A stretch of DNA of 64,000 bases from Aquilaria yunnanensis (Eukaryota > Streptophyta > Magnoliopsida > Malvales > Thymelaeaceae). Made by a program: the position numbers and the translations under genes. Location: positions 94,688,893 to 94,752,892 of the forward strand of contig CM077594.1 in the NCBI GenBank assembly GCA_039654915.1. Direction: 5' to 3'. The notes beneath the pieces are model-generated. The model was not told where the DNA came from. It ran no database searches and saw only the letters and a program-made list of their open reading frames with translations. Shown piece after piece: positions 1 through 10,411 of the stretch (position 1 is its first letter; each line of letters begins with the position of its first letter).

Positions 1-492
1 TTATAGTAGGAAATGTTCATTTCCTACAATAAAAATCATATGACCAAACTATAGCAAATGCCTGTGTCGGAAATAGAAAGCATAGGAGAAGTGTAGGACG
101 GTCCTATGGTTTTGTAACATAGGATTGTCCTACGTATTTGTGACAATTTGTGTTCTACAGTCTTCTAACACATGATTTATACTACAGTTTTTTGGCGCTT
201 CTTCTTCTTACGGTTTTGTGACAGTTGATGTCATACGCCTTTTTGAAACAGGTTGTCTTACAGTTTTGTGACAGATGATGTCTTACACTTTTTTTATACT
301 AGTTGTCTTACGGTTTTGTGACACCATGTTATTTTTAAAAAAAAATCATATGATATATATATATATATGTAAAGTAAACTCCAAGTATGACCCTCTAACT
401 TTTATTATCATCCTAAAGTGGTATATAAACTTTTTTTGTCCTCTTAAAGTCCCTTAACTCAGCTAACTTGTCATTTAGTCCCTACTATTAGT
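1..492. mobile_element. Left part of interrupted non-autonomous DNA transposon
   Basis: No gene is visible. The stretch is built from short related units, such as CCTACGGTTTTGTGACA-like motifs at about 110-330, the usual look of subterminal repeats of CACTA-like or similar DNA transposons. The first 40 bases resemble the reverse complement of 23955-23995, both having a TTTCCTA core followed by a TAAAAAT run. I infer that these are the two ends of one element, later split by the retrotransposon at 493-20156. About 370-492 has a MULE-terminus flavour (AAGTAAACTCCAAGTATGAC and following), without a recognised partner. The true left border may lie just outside the window. Confidence 0.4.
488..492. 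repeat. Target site duplication TTAGT, left copy
   Basis: TTAGT lies directly before the TG of the 5' LTR and again directly after the CA of the 3' LTR (20157-20161). A perfect 5-bp duplication fixes the element borders and shows that both ends come from one integration event. Confidence 0.92.
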
Positions 493-719
493 TGTTGACA
501 CCCAATTTCGTCCGCCCCTTTTAAATTTTTTTTAATTATTATTAATAAAAAAACAAGAGAATTTTTTTTTTTTTTTTTTTTAAATTAGTTAAATAGTTTG
601 GGGGGCATTTTGTTAGTTTTAAAATAATATATATATATATATATAATATGTGTGTGTATAAGAAATGTAATAATATAAAAATAAATAATAAAAAAAATAA
701 AAAAAATAAAAATATCTTA

Positions 720-1735
720 CCTGCTCTCTTTCTCGATTCTTCTGGGGAGAATTATTAACTGGGGGAGGTGGTTCTCTCGAAGGCAATCAATCGCTTATCT
801 CGGCCGACAGCTCTCCCTCACTTATCCCTTCCAGATCTCAATTCTCTCTTTCCGGTCCCAGGCCAGCAAAATCTTATCCTCTCACTCTCGCTTCTCTCCT
901 GCTGGCAACGAGAGCTCTGCTCTCTAACAAAAAAAATCTTCCCTCCTCTCATACAGGGGAGCTCTCTTTCTCCCTCCCGACCTCACTCTCCTACTAAAAA
1001 AATTTCTCTCCTCTCCCACAGAGCTCTGGCTCTCTTCTCTCTCTCACGCTCAGCTGGAGCTCTCCCTCTCTCTTGGACCGAATCAACTAACTTCTCTCTC
1101 GAGCACTTGGCTCTCTCTCGCCACCGACGCCCTCTGCTTCTTCTTCCTCTGCTGTTCGCCTGCCGCGTCTCGCCTTGCGTCCTGCCTCCCTCGTCGCGAC
1201 GCTGCCACTGCGCCTCCTGCCGCCAGCCTCCCTCGTCGCCACCCCCCCTAGCCGTCTTCCCTCCCCCGCGCATGCACGCCCCTGTTTGCTGCCCTCCTCG
1301 CCTCGTCCTCCCTGCTGTCTCGCTGCCTCCCAGCTTGCCTCGCCGCCTCCGCTGCTGAGCACGCCGTCGCGAAAGCCTAGCACCCCCTCTTGCCATTGTA
1401 CCTCCCTCCGCCAGCCATCGACGTCCTCCCTTTGCTTGCCGTTGTCTCCGGTTCCCTGCGCGCTCCCATGCCGCCGCGCTCGCCTGTCGCGAACCCTTCA
1501 CCCGTCCGAGACCACCGACGCCGCCCCCAGCCGTCGCGCTGCTGTTCTTCCCTCGCGTCGCACTCCCCTCGTCGCCGGACGCCCCGCCGTCGCCTCCTCC
1601 TGCTGCGCTTCCTCCTCTGCCACGTCTCCCAGCCGTCGTCTCCTCCACCGCCCTGCCGCTCCTGCTCACGCCTCCCTGTTGCTGAAACAAGAAATAGAAA
1701 CGAAAAAAACGATTTGACCAAGTCAAAATTTTAAA
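720..1735 (+). other. Pyrimidine-rich, GC-rich LTR segment, probable transcribed leader
   Basis: This C/T-rich stretch (CTCTCTC, CTCCCTCGTCGCC runs) lies between AT-rich flanks. It has overlapping long reading frames on both strands in several frames, which is expected from a composition poor in stop codons. The predicted proteins are Pro/Ser/Leu-rich on one strand and Gly/Arg-rich on the other, with no domain, so I do not call a gene. The position after a TA-rich segment suggests the start of the retrotransposon transcript. The 3' LTR carries the same stretch at 16714-17729. Confidence 0.5.
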
Positions 1736-2048
1736 ACTTTTGGGTAAAATTATTACTTAGCCCTTAATTCTTTTTATTTTATCCATTTAAGTTATTAATT
1801 TTATTTTCCTTACAGATTCATCACTGACAGCAAACTTTTTGTTTGTTTTTATTTTTCTTTGTTTCTTCTATTATTAGTTGATTTTATCTTACATTAATTT
1901 TGATCATTAAGAGAACAACATGCGACTTTGATTTGATATGTATATTCATGTATATTTATTGGATTTTAGAATAGTTTAATTGTAATTCTTGTAATACATT
2001 AAATGTGTATCAATTTATTAGAAATCCGTCCTAAGATGTAACATATAT

Positions 2049-2213
2049 CCATGTCCAAATGATTCGGTTAGAATCCATGGCTTGGATATTAATTAAAATT
2101 AAATAACGAGATCCTAAGACGGATCATATCCATGTCCAAATGATTCGGTTAGAATCCATGGCTTGGATATTAAATTCCATATCCGAATGATCCGGCAGGA
2201 TCCACGGTTTGGA
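2049..2213. repeat. Palindromic LTR modules, first cluster (3 copies)
   Basis: There are three ~37-bp modules at about 2049-2088, 2127-2170 and 2177-2213, of the form CC-A-T-TCC-AATGATYCGG followed by an imperfect mirror ending in CTTGGATA or TTTGGA. Each has internal dyad symmetry (for example GATCCGGCAGGATC). Related copies recur at 3661-3888 and in the 3' LTR. They could fold in RNA or bind a dimeric protein; the role is unknown. Confidence 0.7.
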
Positions 2214-2519
2214 AGAACAAATTATATCCTAAACTTCTAATAAAAAATAATAATCGCCGCGACATTCAACAAAACCACCATCAGTCGCAAATAAATCGTT
2301 CGCCATCGTTCGACATCGAATCAAGGAAAAAAATCAGTTCGCGAATCCTCAGCTCGATTAAAAGTCGATTCAAATTCACGGTATAATCCTTCTTTAATCC
2401 TCCAATTTTTTTTTTTTTTTTTTTTTATTATTTTTATTATTTTTTTATTTTTTTATTTTCATTTATACAAGTCACTAACCTTTTTTTTATTATTTCTGCA
2501 GAGTTAGCAATAATCTTTG

Positions 2520-3110
2520 TATGTTTATTATTATTATTGTTATTATTATTCTATTCAAGTCACTAACCATTTATTTTCGTTATACTAACAACTAACTTCA
2601 CTAACCACTAACTTTTATTATTATTGTTATCACTAACATTTAATTTCTGCTATACTAACAATTAATTGTGCTAACCACTAACTTGTATTATTATTGTTAT
2701 CACTAACATTTAATTTTTGTTATACTAACAATTAATTGTGCTAACCACTAACTTTTAGTATTATTGTTATCACTAACTTTTATTTTTGTTATACTAACAA
2801 TTAATTGTGCTAACCACTAACTTTTATTATTATTGTTATCACTAACTTTTATTTTTGTTATACTAACAATTAATTGTGCTAACCACTAATTTTCATTATT
2901 ATTGTTATCACTAACCATTTAATTTTTGCTATACTAACAATTAACTGTGCTAACCACTAACTTTCATTATTATTGTTATCACTAACCATTTAATTTTTGC
3001 TATACTAACAATTAACTGTACTGACCGCTAACTTTTATTATTATTGTTGTCACTAACCATTTAATATTTGTTATACTAACAACTAACTTTACTAACTTTA
3101 TTTATTGTTA
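2520..3110. repeat. Tandem ~61-bp repeats in LTR
   Basis: About eight degenerate copies of an AT-rich unit containing CTAACCACTAACTTTTATTA, TTATTGTTATCACTAAC and TATACTAACAATTAATTG. No coding capacity. The 3' LTR has the same array at about 18514-19104 with the same copy number. Confidence 0.8.
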
Positions 3111-3224
3111 TTTAATTTTTCTTTATTTTATGGTTAAACTCATTTCATTTAAAGAAATTAGCCATAAAAAAATATATATGTAAAATAAATCTGAACCATG
3201 TTGTTAAGTCAAAAATTTTTTTAG

Positions 3225-3322
3225 TTCATGGTATATTGGCTGGAAACTGTCTCGTGCCCGCTTTTGAGCTGCTTCACCTGGTGAAGAGGGTCTGGCTGAG
3301 TAACAACGCCCCGTACCATGAT
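3225..3322 (+). other. Structured block of ordinary GC content inside AT-rich LTR
   Basis: This block of about 95 bp stands out from very AT-rich surroundings. It contains a CTTCACC/GGTGAAG hairpin and outer CATGGTA ... TACCATG arms that could close a larger stem. It has no tRNA B-box, so I do not call a tRNA. It may be an RNA structural element of the retrotransposon. A second copy lies at about 19219-19316. Confidence 0.4.
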
Positions 3323-3660
3323 CAAAGATTTTTATTTTTAAACCCTTTGATTCCTTTAAATTAACTTCTTATTAAATAAAAAAATTAATTATTTTTTTTT
3401 AATTCTTTTATAAATTGAGTAATTCTTTAAATAATAAATATCCTTCATTAAACAAGAAAAATCAGATAAGAAAAAGAAAAGAAAGATAAGAGAAAGATAA
3501 AAATCAAAAAGAAAAGAAAAGAAAGAAAAGAATAATAAGATATAAAAAAAAAGAAAGATTTTTTTTAAAATCATTAACAAATTTAATAATAAAAGAATTA
3601 TAAGTTAAACTAATAATTAAATCCATAAAATAATAATTAAATAGTTAAATTTAAATTAAT
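3323..3660. other. AT-rich LTR spacer
   Basis: Purine-rich and A/T-rich low-complexity sequence (AAGAAAAGAAAG runs at about 3455-3560). The short minus-strand reading frame here is a composition artefact. No gene or motif is seen. Confidence 0.7.
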
Positions 3661-3888
3661 TTCCATATCCGGATGATCCGGCAGGATTTACGATTTGGAA
3701 ATATCAACCTTTTTAAAAAAAAAAACTATGTAAATTAAATAAAAAGATAAAAATCCATATTTTTACAAAATGGATAAAATTATTTAAAATTTCACCAAAT
3801 TCCGTGTCCAAATGACTCGGCAGAGTCCATGGTTCGGAATCAAAATCTTCCGTGTCCAAATGACTCGGCAGAGTCCATGGTTCGGAAG
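3661..3888. repeat. Palindromic LTR modules, second cluster (3 copies)
   Basis: Copies lie at about 3661-3700, 3801-3839 and 3849-3887. The last two are almost identical (TCCGTGTCCAAATGACTCGG, then CAGAGTCCATGGTTCGGA), with TCCG...CGGA ends and an ACTCGGCAGAGT dyad. They are the same family as the modules at 2049-2213. Confidence 0.7.
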
Positions 3889-4165
3889 TATAAAATTTTA
3901 CCCGAATTAATTACCAAAATCAACATTTTCGACTAATTCAGTTAAAAATTCTAGATTGAAAATTAACCGAAATTTATTTAAAAGCAAAGCGAAACAAAAA
4001 TTAAAATCAACTAAGGTGCCAATTTTTGGGCGTTTTAACAAAGTTGTTTTAACGTAACCGTACTCCCGAACCCCCGAACTCTCGCAGACCAATATTTAAG
4101 GTGACCAATCGACCTAGGTGAAACCGATTGGTGGCGACTCCAGAAAACCCGACGTTGCCACAGCT

Positions 4166-4183
4166 TGGCGACTCCACTGGGGA
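4166..4183 (+). other. Primer-binding site of Ogre-like element
   Basis: TGGCGACTCCACTGGGGA starts three bases after the 5' LTR. It begins with TGG, as expected for pairing with a tRNA 3' CCA end. Ogre/Tat elements are reported to use tRNA-Arg; I cannot confirm the tRNA from sequence alone. Curiously, the LTR itself carries a related GGTGGCGACTCCAG near 4131-4144. Confidence 0.75.
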
Positions 4184-4482
4184 CACGGTTAGTGAGTCGA
4201 GCCTAAAACTTGATTTGTTTTGCTTTGCTTATTTTTATGTGGATTTTTTTTATGCTATATTTGCTTAGCAAAAACATGCATTATACATTCACAATATGAA
4301 GCTCTATACCCGAGCTTCCTCAAATCGAACACGACTCTTTCTAAGCGGAATTGGTGTTGTTGTCCTTGTGAGGCCATGGTCTCCAAGCCTTCACCGGTTT
4401 CAAAGTAGCAAAGTAGTGTATTGCCTTCTGAGACGGTTAGTCTCTGCATGGGCCCATGAAAAGCTACGACTCGAATTAATCC

Positions 4483-4541
4483 ATTCCTTACATTAACCCT
4501 AGAGGGTAAGGAATCGGGCCGTCACTATGATTTAGTGACGG
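4483..4541 (+). other. Pair of leader hairpins
   Basis: The first hairpin has arms ATTCCTTAC (4483-4491) and GTAAGGAAT (4506-4514), perfectly complementary, with an inner ACCCT/AGGGT. The second has CCGTCACTA (4519-4527) and TAGTGACGG (4533-4541), perfect 9-bp arms with a 5-base loop. They lie about 300 bases after the PBS, where retroelement packaging or dimerisation signals are often found; that role is inferred. Confidence 0.55.
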
Positions 4542-4920
4542 GATTCGGGAACTATCCCTGGCCTTTTTGATAAGCCACCTTATGCATATAGAATTCCCCA
4601 CTTAACCATAGAACTGACCATAGAATTTCTACCATTTACCAACACTATAAGCATGTTATTGTTATGCCATTTTTGTTACCTTATCCTTGGTTTTCTTTGT
4701 GTTTTATATTTATGGCTCAGACTTCTTTTCGTAATAGTTCATGTGTTATTAATTGATATCTAACTCGTTGTTAACCTTGTTATTCTTTTGTTATACTTCT
4801 GTTTTGTACAATTTTTCGTCATGCATCAAAACCACGCACCAAACTGTAATAACTTTTGATCTTTCTAAATGACAACTAGAAATCTCAAAGTTCTACGATA
4901 GTTGATAATCAAACTCACTT

Positions 4921-5172
4921 ATTGCATGCATCCATTACATCAATCATGTGCATACAAAGTCTGATAAAAACATAATCTCATTTTGTATTGCATGCATCCA
5001 TTACATCAATCACGTGCATACAAAGTTTGATAAAACATAATCTCATTTTGTATTGCACGCATCCATTACATTAAATACATGCATACAAAGTCTGATAAAA
5101 ACATAATCTCATTTTGTATTACATACATCCATCACATCAATCAATTGCATATAAAGTTTAATAAAATGAATC
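4921..5172. repeat. Tandem ~66-bp repeats in leader
   Basis: Just under four copies start at 4921, 4987, 5052 and 5118, each beginning ATTGCATGCATCCATTACAT or a close variant. Non-coding. Confidence 0.85.
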
Positions 5173-5236
5173 TCACTTTAGAAACGGTAAAATTGGCCAT
5201 CAACACCGATATCCAGCTCGGCTCCAAATAAGATTA

Positions 5237-6335
5237 ATGGCAGAACAAACCAAAGGACGTCTCATAGATATGAAGTCCAATATAGAAAGTATGGCTGAGC
5301 AAATGAAACAGTTAATGGAGTTAGCGACCCAAGTCCCCGTCAATGACCCACAAGATCTAACCTATCCTCCCCAATTCACTCAGAACAGGTCTCAGTTCAA
5401 GAGAAGCTCTTTCATGACTCAGGTCTATCTGATATCATTCATCTAAGGCACAGTCCAATTTTTGAAGAAAAGAAGCTCCTGCTTAAAGAAGAAGAGAATA
5501 CTAAAAAAACTCAAGATCATAGAAAAGAGACTGCGGACCATTGAAAGAGGCACTTTATCTCTTTTGATGAACAATCTTTGCTTGATACCAGATGTTGTGA
5601 TTCCCTCATACTTTAAGGTACCTGACTTTGTGAAATATGATGGAACAAGTTATCTCATCAATTATATTACGCTGTTTCTAAGGAAAATACAACCACTCAC
5701 AAGAGACGAGAAAATGTTGATAGCACTTTTTCAAGAAAATCTTACAAAGTCAGCGCTACAATGGTATCTAAGTCAAGGTCTGAGAAACATCAAAGCCTGG
5801 AATGACCTCGTTTAAGCTCTCAATCAGTAACTGTGAGCATGTTATAGACTTACCCCTAGATCACCAAATTCTCCAGAATATAGAGAAGAAGGAACAAGAG
5901 ACCTTTAAGGAATACGCATAAAGGTGGAGACACTTAGCCGCACAAGTTCAACCATCTATGATAGAAAGAGAATTGATCACCCTGTTTACCCAGGCATTAA
6001 ATAGACCATTTCATGAAAAACTAGTTGGGAACACTTCAAGTAGCTTTTCAAATGTGGTCTTATCTGGAGAAAAGATCGAATTTGGAATCAAAACAGAAAA
6101 GCTGGTCGATTCTTCAATTGAAGGATGTTTCAATGAAAGAACCGGAGCTATCCAAAACATCATCTCCAAGTCCTATGATCCAATACCACTCAAGTTACAA
6201 GTGAAAGGATATCCTATTGAGACTGTAATCTTCAAGGCTCCCTCATCAGTGCCACATACCACTCATGGGAAGAAATGCTACTCAAGTCGATTCAATTTTC
6301 ACAAGTTACAAACCTGCTACCACCCATACCAACGG
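5237..6335 (+). pseudogene. Degenerate Ogre/Tat-type gag
   Basis: Gag would form the particle that packages the element's RNA. Pieces in different frames follow the usual order of Tat/Ogre gag: an N-terminal helical part with EQMKQLMELA (5237-5440), a middle part with FKVPDFVKYDG and then ALQWYLSQGL (about 5610-5815), and a C-terminal part with FKEYA followed by WRHLAAQ and the SSSFSNVV-GEKIEFGIK region (about 5905-6105). Between them are frame changes and stops, for example after 5440, after 5815 and within 5816-5957, so no working Gag can be made. The state of gag contrasts with the intact genes downstream. Assignment to Tat/Ogre is by recognition of these motifs. Confidence 0.78.
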
Positions 6336-9300
6336 TAGCAAAGATCAAGTAGCCTCCTCTTCCAAGTTGGAATGACCCAAACGCCAAATACAAAATGTTC
6401 AATCGGGCATTTAATTGAAAATTGTGTGGCACTAAAACTCAAGGTCCAATAGTTGGTCGAGTTTAAATTCCTAGGCCATGATGTGATTGGTAATTGAAAG
6501 TGAAGATTTCGAGCTGGAATTACATTGATTTTGGAAGGACTCCAAGTCAGATCTGACCTAATAGTCCGCACACACTTTTGAATGACAGGGAATCCTTTGA
6601 ATAAACTTGTATCTTTGAAAGCTTGCAAAAGTAATCTAATAGTAAAAATCTCCTAGATTTAGTCCAGAATCTAGGGTGTAGTCTTTGTTAAATGGACACC
6701 TGCTATTCTTTTTCTGGTACAACAAAAAGATGTTGCGTGTGCATTCTACCACTTTTTAATCCCATTATTACTTCTACACATTCTACCAATTTTTACCAAA
6801 AATTCAATTATTACACCTACACATTCTACCACTTCTTACCAAAAATTCCGTTTTTATATCCATCTCTCACTCCTTTCCATTATACTATCCATTATTGCTA
6901 TCACACTTTACTTTGAAAACGATACTACTCGTGGGTGAAAATAAAAAGTTAAGTGAGATTTAATAGTGGCAATCTTGAAAGTGCTGTCAAATCTAGTAAG
7001 AAGGATTTCATATGTTGCACCCCAACTCTAAAAAAAAAAGAATTCATAGTGGTTATCAACATCCTTGCAAGAAGTTTGGGGTTAGTTTCCAAACAAGGTA
7101 GCTCTCATATTAAATGACTTCAGTGGCCTCCCAATTCTCACAAATGCTCAATACAAAAAAAAAAAAAAAAAGATTCTCAGTTTTCCGCAACACAAATTCC
7201 AACAAAGGAAAGAAGTTCATCCCTTCCATCAAAAGCCATTAAAGGGAAAATTCAAAAACAAAAAAAAAGAGACAGAGAGCAAACACAAGCAACTAAAGCC
7301 ACTTTAATCATTTCACTTCAAGAGGGCTATGATCTTAGTTCTTTGCAACACAAACTCCGAAAAGAGAAATTCATCATTTCCATCAAAAGACAACAAGGGA
7401 AAATTCAAAACCAAAAAGGACTGAGAACAAGTACGAGCAAGCAAGGCCACTTGAGTCATCTCACTTCAAGAGAGTTATCAAGTATGTCATCACCATAGCT
7501 CACAAAAAAAAAAAAAAGGGGAAACAAAAAAAAAAAAACAAAAAAAAAAAAAGGAAAAAAGGGCTCAAACTAGAGCAAAAGAAAAAAAAAGAAAAAAGTG
7601 AGCTATGGATTCTAGACTGAAAACCTGCAAAGGCGGTTTAGAACACAAAAGCAACCCTCAAACCAAGCATGCATAAAGATCACAATAGTTGGGGGGCAAC
7701 AGATGAGGTCCAACTTTCTAGAAAACGTGGCAAGTTTGAGGTCATCACTATTAAGTTTTTTTTACCATAATCAAATTTGCTCACGAGTAGTATTAAAAGA
7801 CCCTTCTTTCACACCATTAAAACTTAACTTCCTTCAGACTTAATATCCTCATTCAGCTAAAAGACTATCATTGTGAATTATGTTTATACCTTATTTAATA
7901 CTGCTCACGAGCAGTGTTAAAAGACTCTTCTTTCACGCCATTCAAGCTTAACTTTCCTCAGACCTAATATTTACCTCTTAATATTATTCTCACTCAGCTA
8001 AAAGACTGCCAAAAAAACATTCAAACTTAACTTTCCTCACACCTAACAGTTACCTCTCGATAACATCCTCATTCAGCTAAAAGGCTATCCTTGTGAATCA
8101 TGTTTATACCTTATTGCCTTGCACAGTTTATGTCTTCGAGTTGGAAAGGGAAGAATGGCAGGATATTTTAATTGAAAACAAAGACCGTAAATTACTTTGT
8201 CAAGCTTTGCAAATTGATGAAAGTTTTTCTTTAAGGCCAAACCATTATTCATTAATGTATGTAGACTTAAAAGTGAGGAGATAGCTTGAGTCTTTCTTTA
8301 ATAAGATGTGGTTCTTGTAAGATAAATTTACGATCAAGTGCCATCACAAAGGTCTAGAAATGCTCGACCTTCTATTAAAGGTGAGATGATACCTTTTATT
8401 CACATAAATACCATATTCAGGGAGGCAAAGTAGTCTCTACGAAGCGTAAGAGGAGTACTGCCAACAAAGAAGTTCAATAGACAAGGGGGCAAGTCTTATG
8501 GATCAGAACCTGAGTCTAAGGAAGAGCAATCATTCGGACTGTAACATGGGGGTAAACAAGTGTCGACACGGCCACAAGAAAAGGGACAATGAAACATTGA
8601 AAGTTAAGCCTTTGATAGTATGAAATCCATGACAAGGGATGAGTATTTGAAGAGATATAAAGTATGAGGCGAGCGAACTTTAAAGAAATTGAGGCCAAAA
8701 TTCAAGAACAAGTCAAAGAAAGGGAATTTTGAAAAGAGTTGGGCTTTTGAGGCAGCGAACAAAAGCTGGAAAGCATAAAGAGATTCAATGATAGTCCAAG
8801 AAGGCCATCACAAAGAGGATCCAATAAAACAAAGACATAAAGAACTAGATCCATACAAAAAAAAGCCATTAGTTACACATGCTCTGCATTCATGCATTTC
8901 ATATCATGCATACATAGCATACAGAACAGGAATCAAATGGGAAGCACATCCACGGCACAGCTACAGCAGTATAAGCTGAGATCTCAATAACATCAGCTCT
9001 TACCAATCTATCACTGGATACACAGCTAATATGCGGGACCAACCCGCATCAGGAATTCAAGGATAAGGTAGACAATATTGTCAAAAGCTTGGCTACCGAT
9101 TCAATAATCGAGGCTACACCTGGAAGGATAGGATTGACGCCAGCTAGTAGTATCCAAGATAAGAGATAGCTATAGCCAAGGATAAGGCAGATATCAAAAA
9201 GGATAAAGTAGACAATATTGTCAAAAGTTTGGCAATTGATTCAATAATCGAGGCTACACCTGGAAGGACAGGATTGATGCCAGCTTAGCAGCATCCAAGA

Positions 9301-9573
9301 TAAGAGATAGCTGTGGTCAAAGATAAGGCAGATATCAAGAAATATTGTCGTTGAAACTTTGTCAAAAGCGGACAATGGATTCAATAATCGAGGACTGGAT
9401 CAACGTCAGCTCGATGGAATATCCAAGATAAAAAATATCTATCAAAATGAAGTAGGATCTACTTTTCCGGTTAAACAGCGGATACGGTACTCCGTGACTC
9501 TCAAGTCGGTTCTCTCAGTTGCCCATAATAACTGATTCCTTCACCCCTTCTTTCTTTTACTTCCTCCTAGAAA
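6336..9573 (+). other. Non-coding internal region where pol is expected
   Basis: About 3.2 kb with no recognisable protease, reverse transcriptase, RNase H or integrase. It includes homopolymer A tracts (7157-7173, 7507-7560), loosely repeated segments (about 7775-8100, containing CTCACGAG, AAAAGAC and CAGCTAAAAGACT units) and a larger tandem repeat at 9058-9440. The short frame at 8093-8284 has no recognisable domain. I read this as decayed or replaced pol sequence. Confidence 0.6.
9058..9440. repeat. Tandem ~150-170-bp repeats before first CRP gene
   Basis: About two and a half copies of a unit containing GACAATATTGTCAAAAG, GATTCAATAATCGAGGCTAC, ACAGGATTGATGCCAGC and ATCCAAGATAAGAGATAGCT. 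GACAATATTGTC is itself a perfect palindrome. Non-coding, directly upstream of the cargo genes. Confidence 0.75.
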
Positions 9574-10122
9574 ATGGATCCTACTTTTTCCGCCTTGCGA
9601 AAGTATTTCCCTTCTCTCCCAATGAACATCCTCAAAAAGATCTACCAAGTTCGCTGTGAACGATTAAGAGTTCTGATGCACAAAGGAATCCCTGAAGATG
9701 TGAGGTGGTTAATCGAAGCCAAGGTTCGTCTGGCAGGTGAAATCCCAGAGGCATTTGTGTCTTACATGCCTGGTGTTGGCAAAAGTTCTTATGCCAGAAA
9801 AAGAAGAGCGAAAAGATTACAAGTCTGCCATAAATGTGGTAGGTGGACTTGTAAGACTAGGTGTCGTTCTTTAGGAATGATCTCCAATAATCGAGAAGAT
9901 AAAATACGGTTCATCAAGAATGGCTTGAGTAAGGACTCATTGGATGATATCCAATTGACTCTTGAGACGCATTCTTGTGGATCTGTGCAACGTGAAATTC
10001 TTGATTTATGGAGTATTTTTCATGAAGAACGAGACCGTTACAGTCCCGGGAATCTGACTTTAAACGACCCTGTTTGCCGGCTTGTAAGAAAGCTAGATGG
10101 GAAGCAGATCCTCGACTCATAG
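9574..10122 (+). CDS. Carlavirus CRP-like nucleic-acid-binding protein, copy 1
   Basis: An intact, intronless 182-aa protein. A positively charged stretch with SYARKRRAKRL (about residues 72-82) is followed by a compact cysteine cluster, Cys85-x2-Cys88-x4-Cys93-x3-Cys97, then a G-x-I-S-x-N segment and a basic IRFIKNGL. This order (Gly-Lys-Ser, Tyr-Ala-basic run, Cys-His-x-Cys, later Cys pair, I-S-x-N) recalls the small cysteine-rich nucleic-acid-binding proteins of carlaviruses and relatives, which bind nucleic acid and often counter RNA silencing. The N-terminal ~65 residues (KYFPSLP, WLIEAKVRLAGE) are longer than I expect for the viral proteins. The first in-frame ATG, shared with copies 2 and 3, sets the start. 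The nucleic-acid-binding role is inferred. It could instead be a plant zinc-binding family that converged on this motif. Confidence 0.72.
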   Translation: MDPTFSALRKYFPSLPMNILKKIYQVRCERLRVLMHKGIPEDVRWLIEAKVRLAGEIPEAFVSYMPGVGKSSYARKRRAKRLQVCHKCGRWTCKTRCRSLGMISNNREDKIRFIKNGLSKDSLDDIQLTLETHSCGSVQREILDLWSIFHEERDRYSPGNLTLNDPVCRLVRKLDGKQILDS

Positions 10123-10139
10123 AAGCCGTTAATGCCGTT

Positions 10140-10411
10140 ACTGGACGTAAAACCAGTGGAAGATGTAAGCCACAGTCACAATTACTGTACATACAGTTTG
10201 TTATATTTGGAAAAATTTGCATTTTCTTTTGACAGATGTACATGCTCCCCTAAGTGTAATCGACACGTTATCCCTTTTCATCACTATAAATGCGTGTTCT
10301 TCCTTCTGATTAAACAAGAGATAAGATACCCCGTGACTTCTAAAGTCGATTATTCCAGTTTCCTGCAATAACTGATTCATTTCCCTCTTCTCTCAAATTC
10401 TTCTCTCATCA
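10140..10411 (+). promoter_or_regulatory. Promoter module before CRP copy 2
   Basis: It contains AGTCACAATTACTGTACAT (10173-10191), TTATCCCTTTTCATCAC and TATAAA (10285-10290), 122 bases before the CRP2 ATG, followed by a pyrimidine-rich leader. A similar arrangement precedes CRP copy 3 and, more loosely, LOG. Promoter function is inferred from the TATA box and the repeated layout. Copy 1 shares the leader part (GATACGGTACTCCGTGACT) but no clear TATA box is seen there. Confidence 0.55.

Larger units (their letters stand above)
493..4162 (+). repeat. 5' LTR of Ogre-like element
   Basis: It starts TGTTGACACCC and ends GTTGCCACA and is 3,670 bp long, the same as the 3' LTR. It contains a TA-rich stretch near 625-650, a pyrimidine-rich GC-rich leader-like part (about 720-1690), two clusters of palindromic ~37-bp modules, a tandem array of ~61-bp units and one structured block near 3230-3320. 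It has no convincing gene. Confidence 0.92.
4184..5236 (+). other. 5' untranslated leader of Ogre-like element
   Basis: A non-coding leader between the PBS and the gag remnant. It contains two adjacent hairpins (4483-4541) and a short tandem array (4921-5172). Small reading frames on both strands near 4220-4496 have no recognisable domain and overlap each other, so none is called. Confidence 0.6.

Noticed and set aside
983..1726. 247-aa Gly/Arg-rich minus-strand protein in LTR
   Set aside because: Complement of a C/T-rich leader; several overlapping frames on both strands, no domain.
3225..3322. Possible tRNA or tRNA-like gene
   Set aside because: Hairpins present but no B-box and no cloverleaf that I can build.
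4220..4496. Overlapping small frames in the Ogre-like leader
   Set aside because: Both strands open, no domain; more likely untranslated leader.
6336..9573. Hidden pol in the Ogre-like element
   Set aside because: I looked for YMDD/FMDD, DSGA-like protease and integrase motifs in the listed frames and found none.
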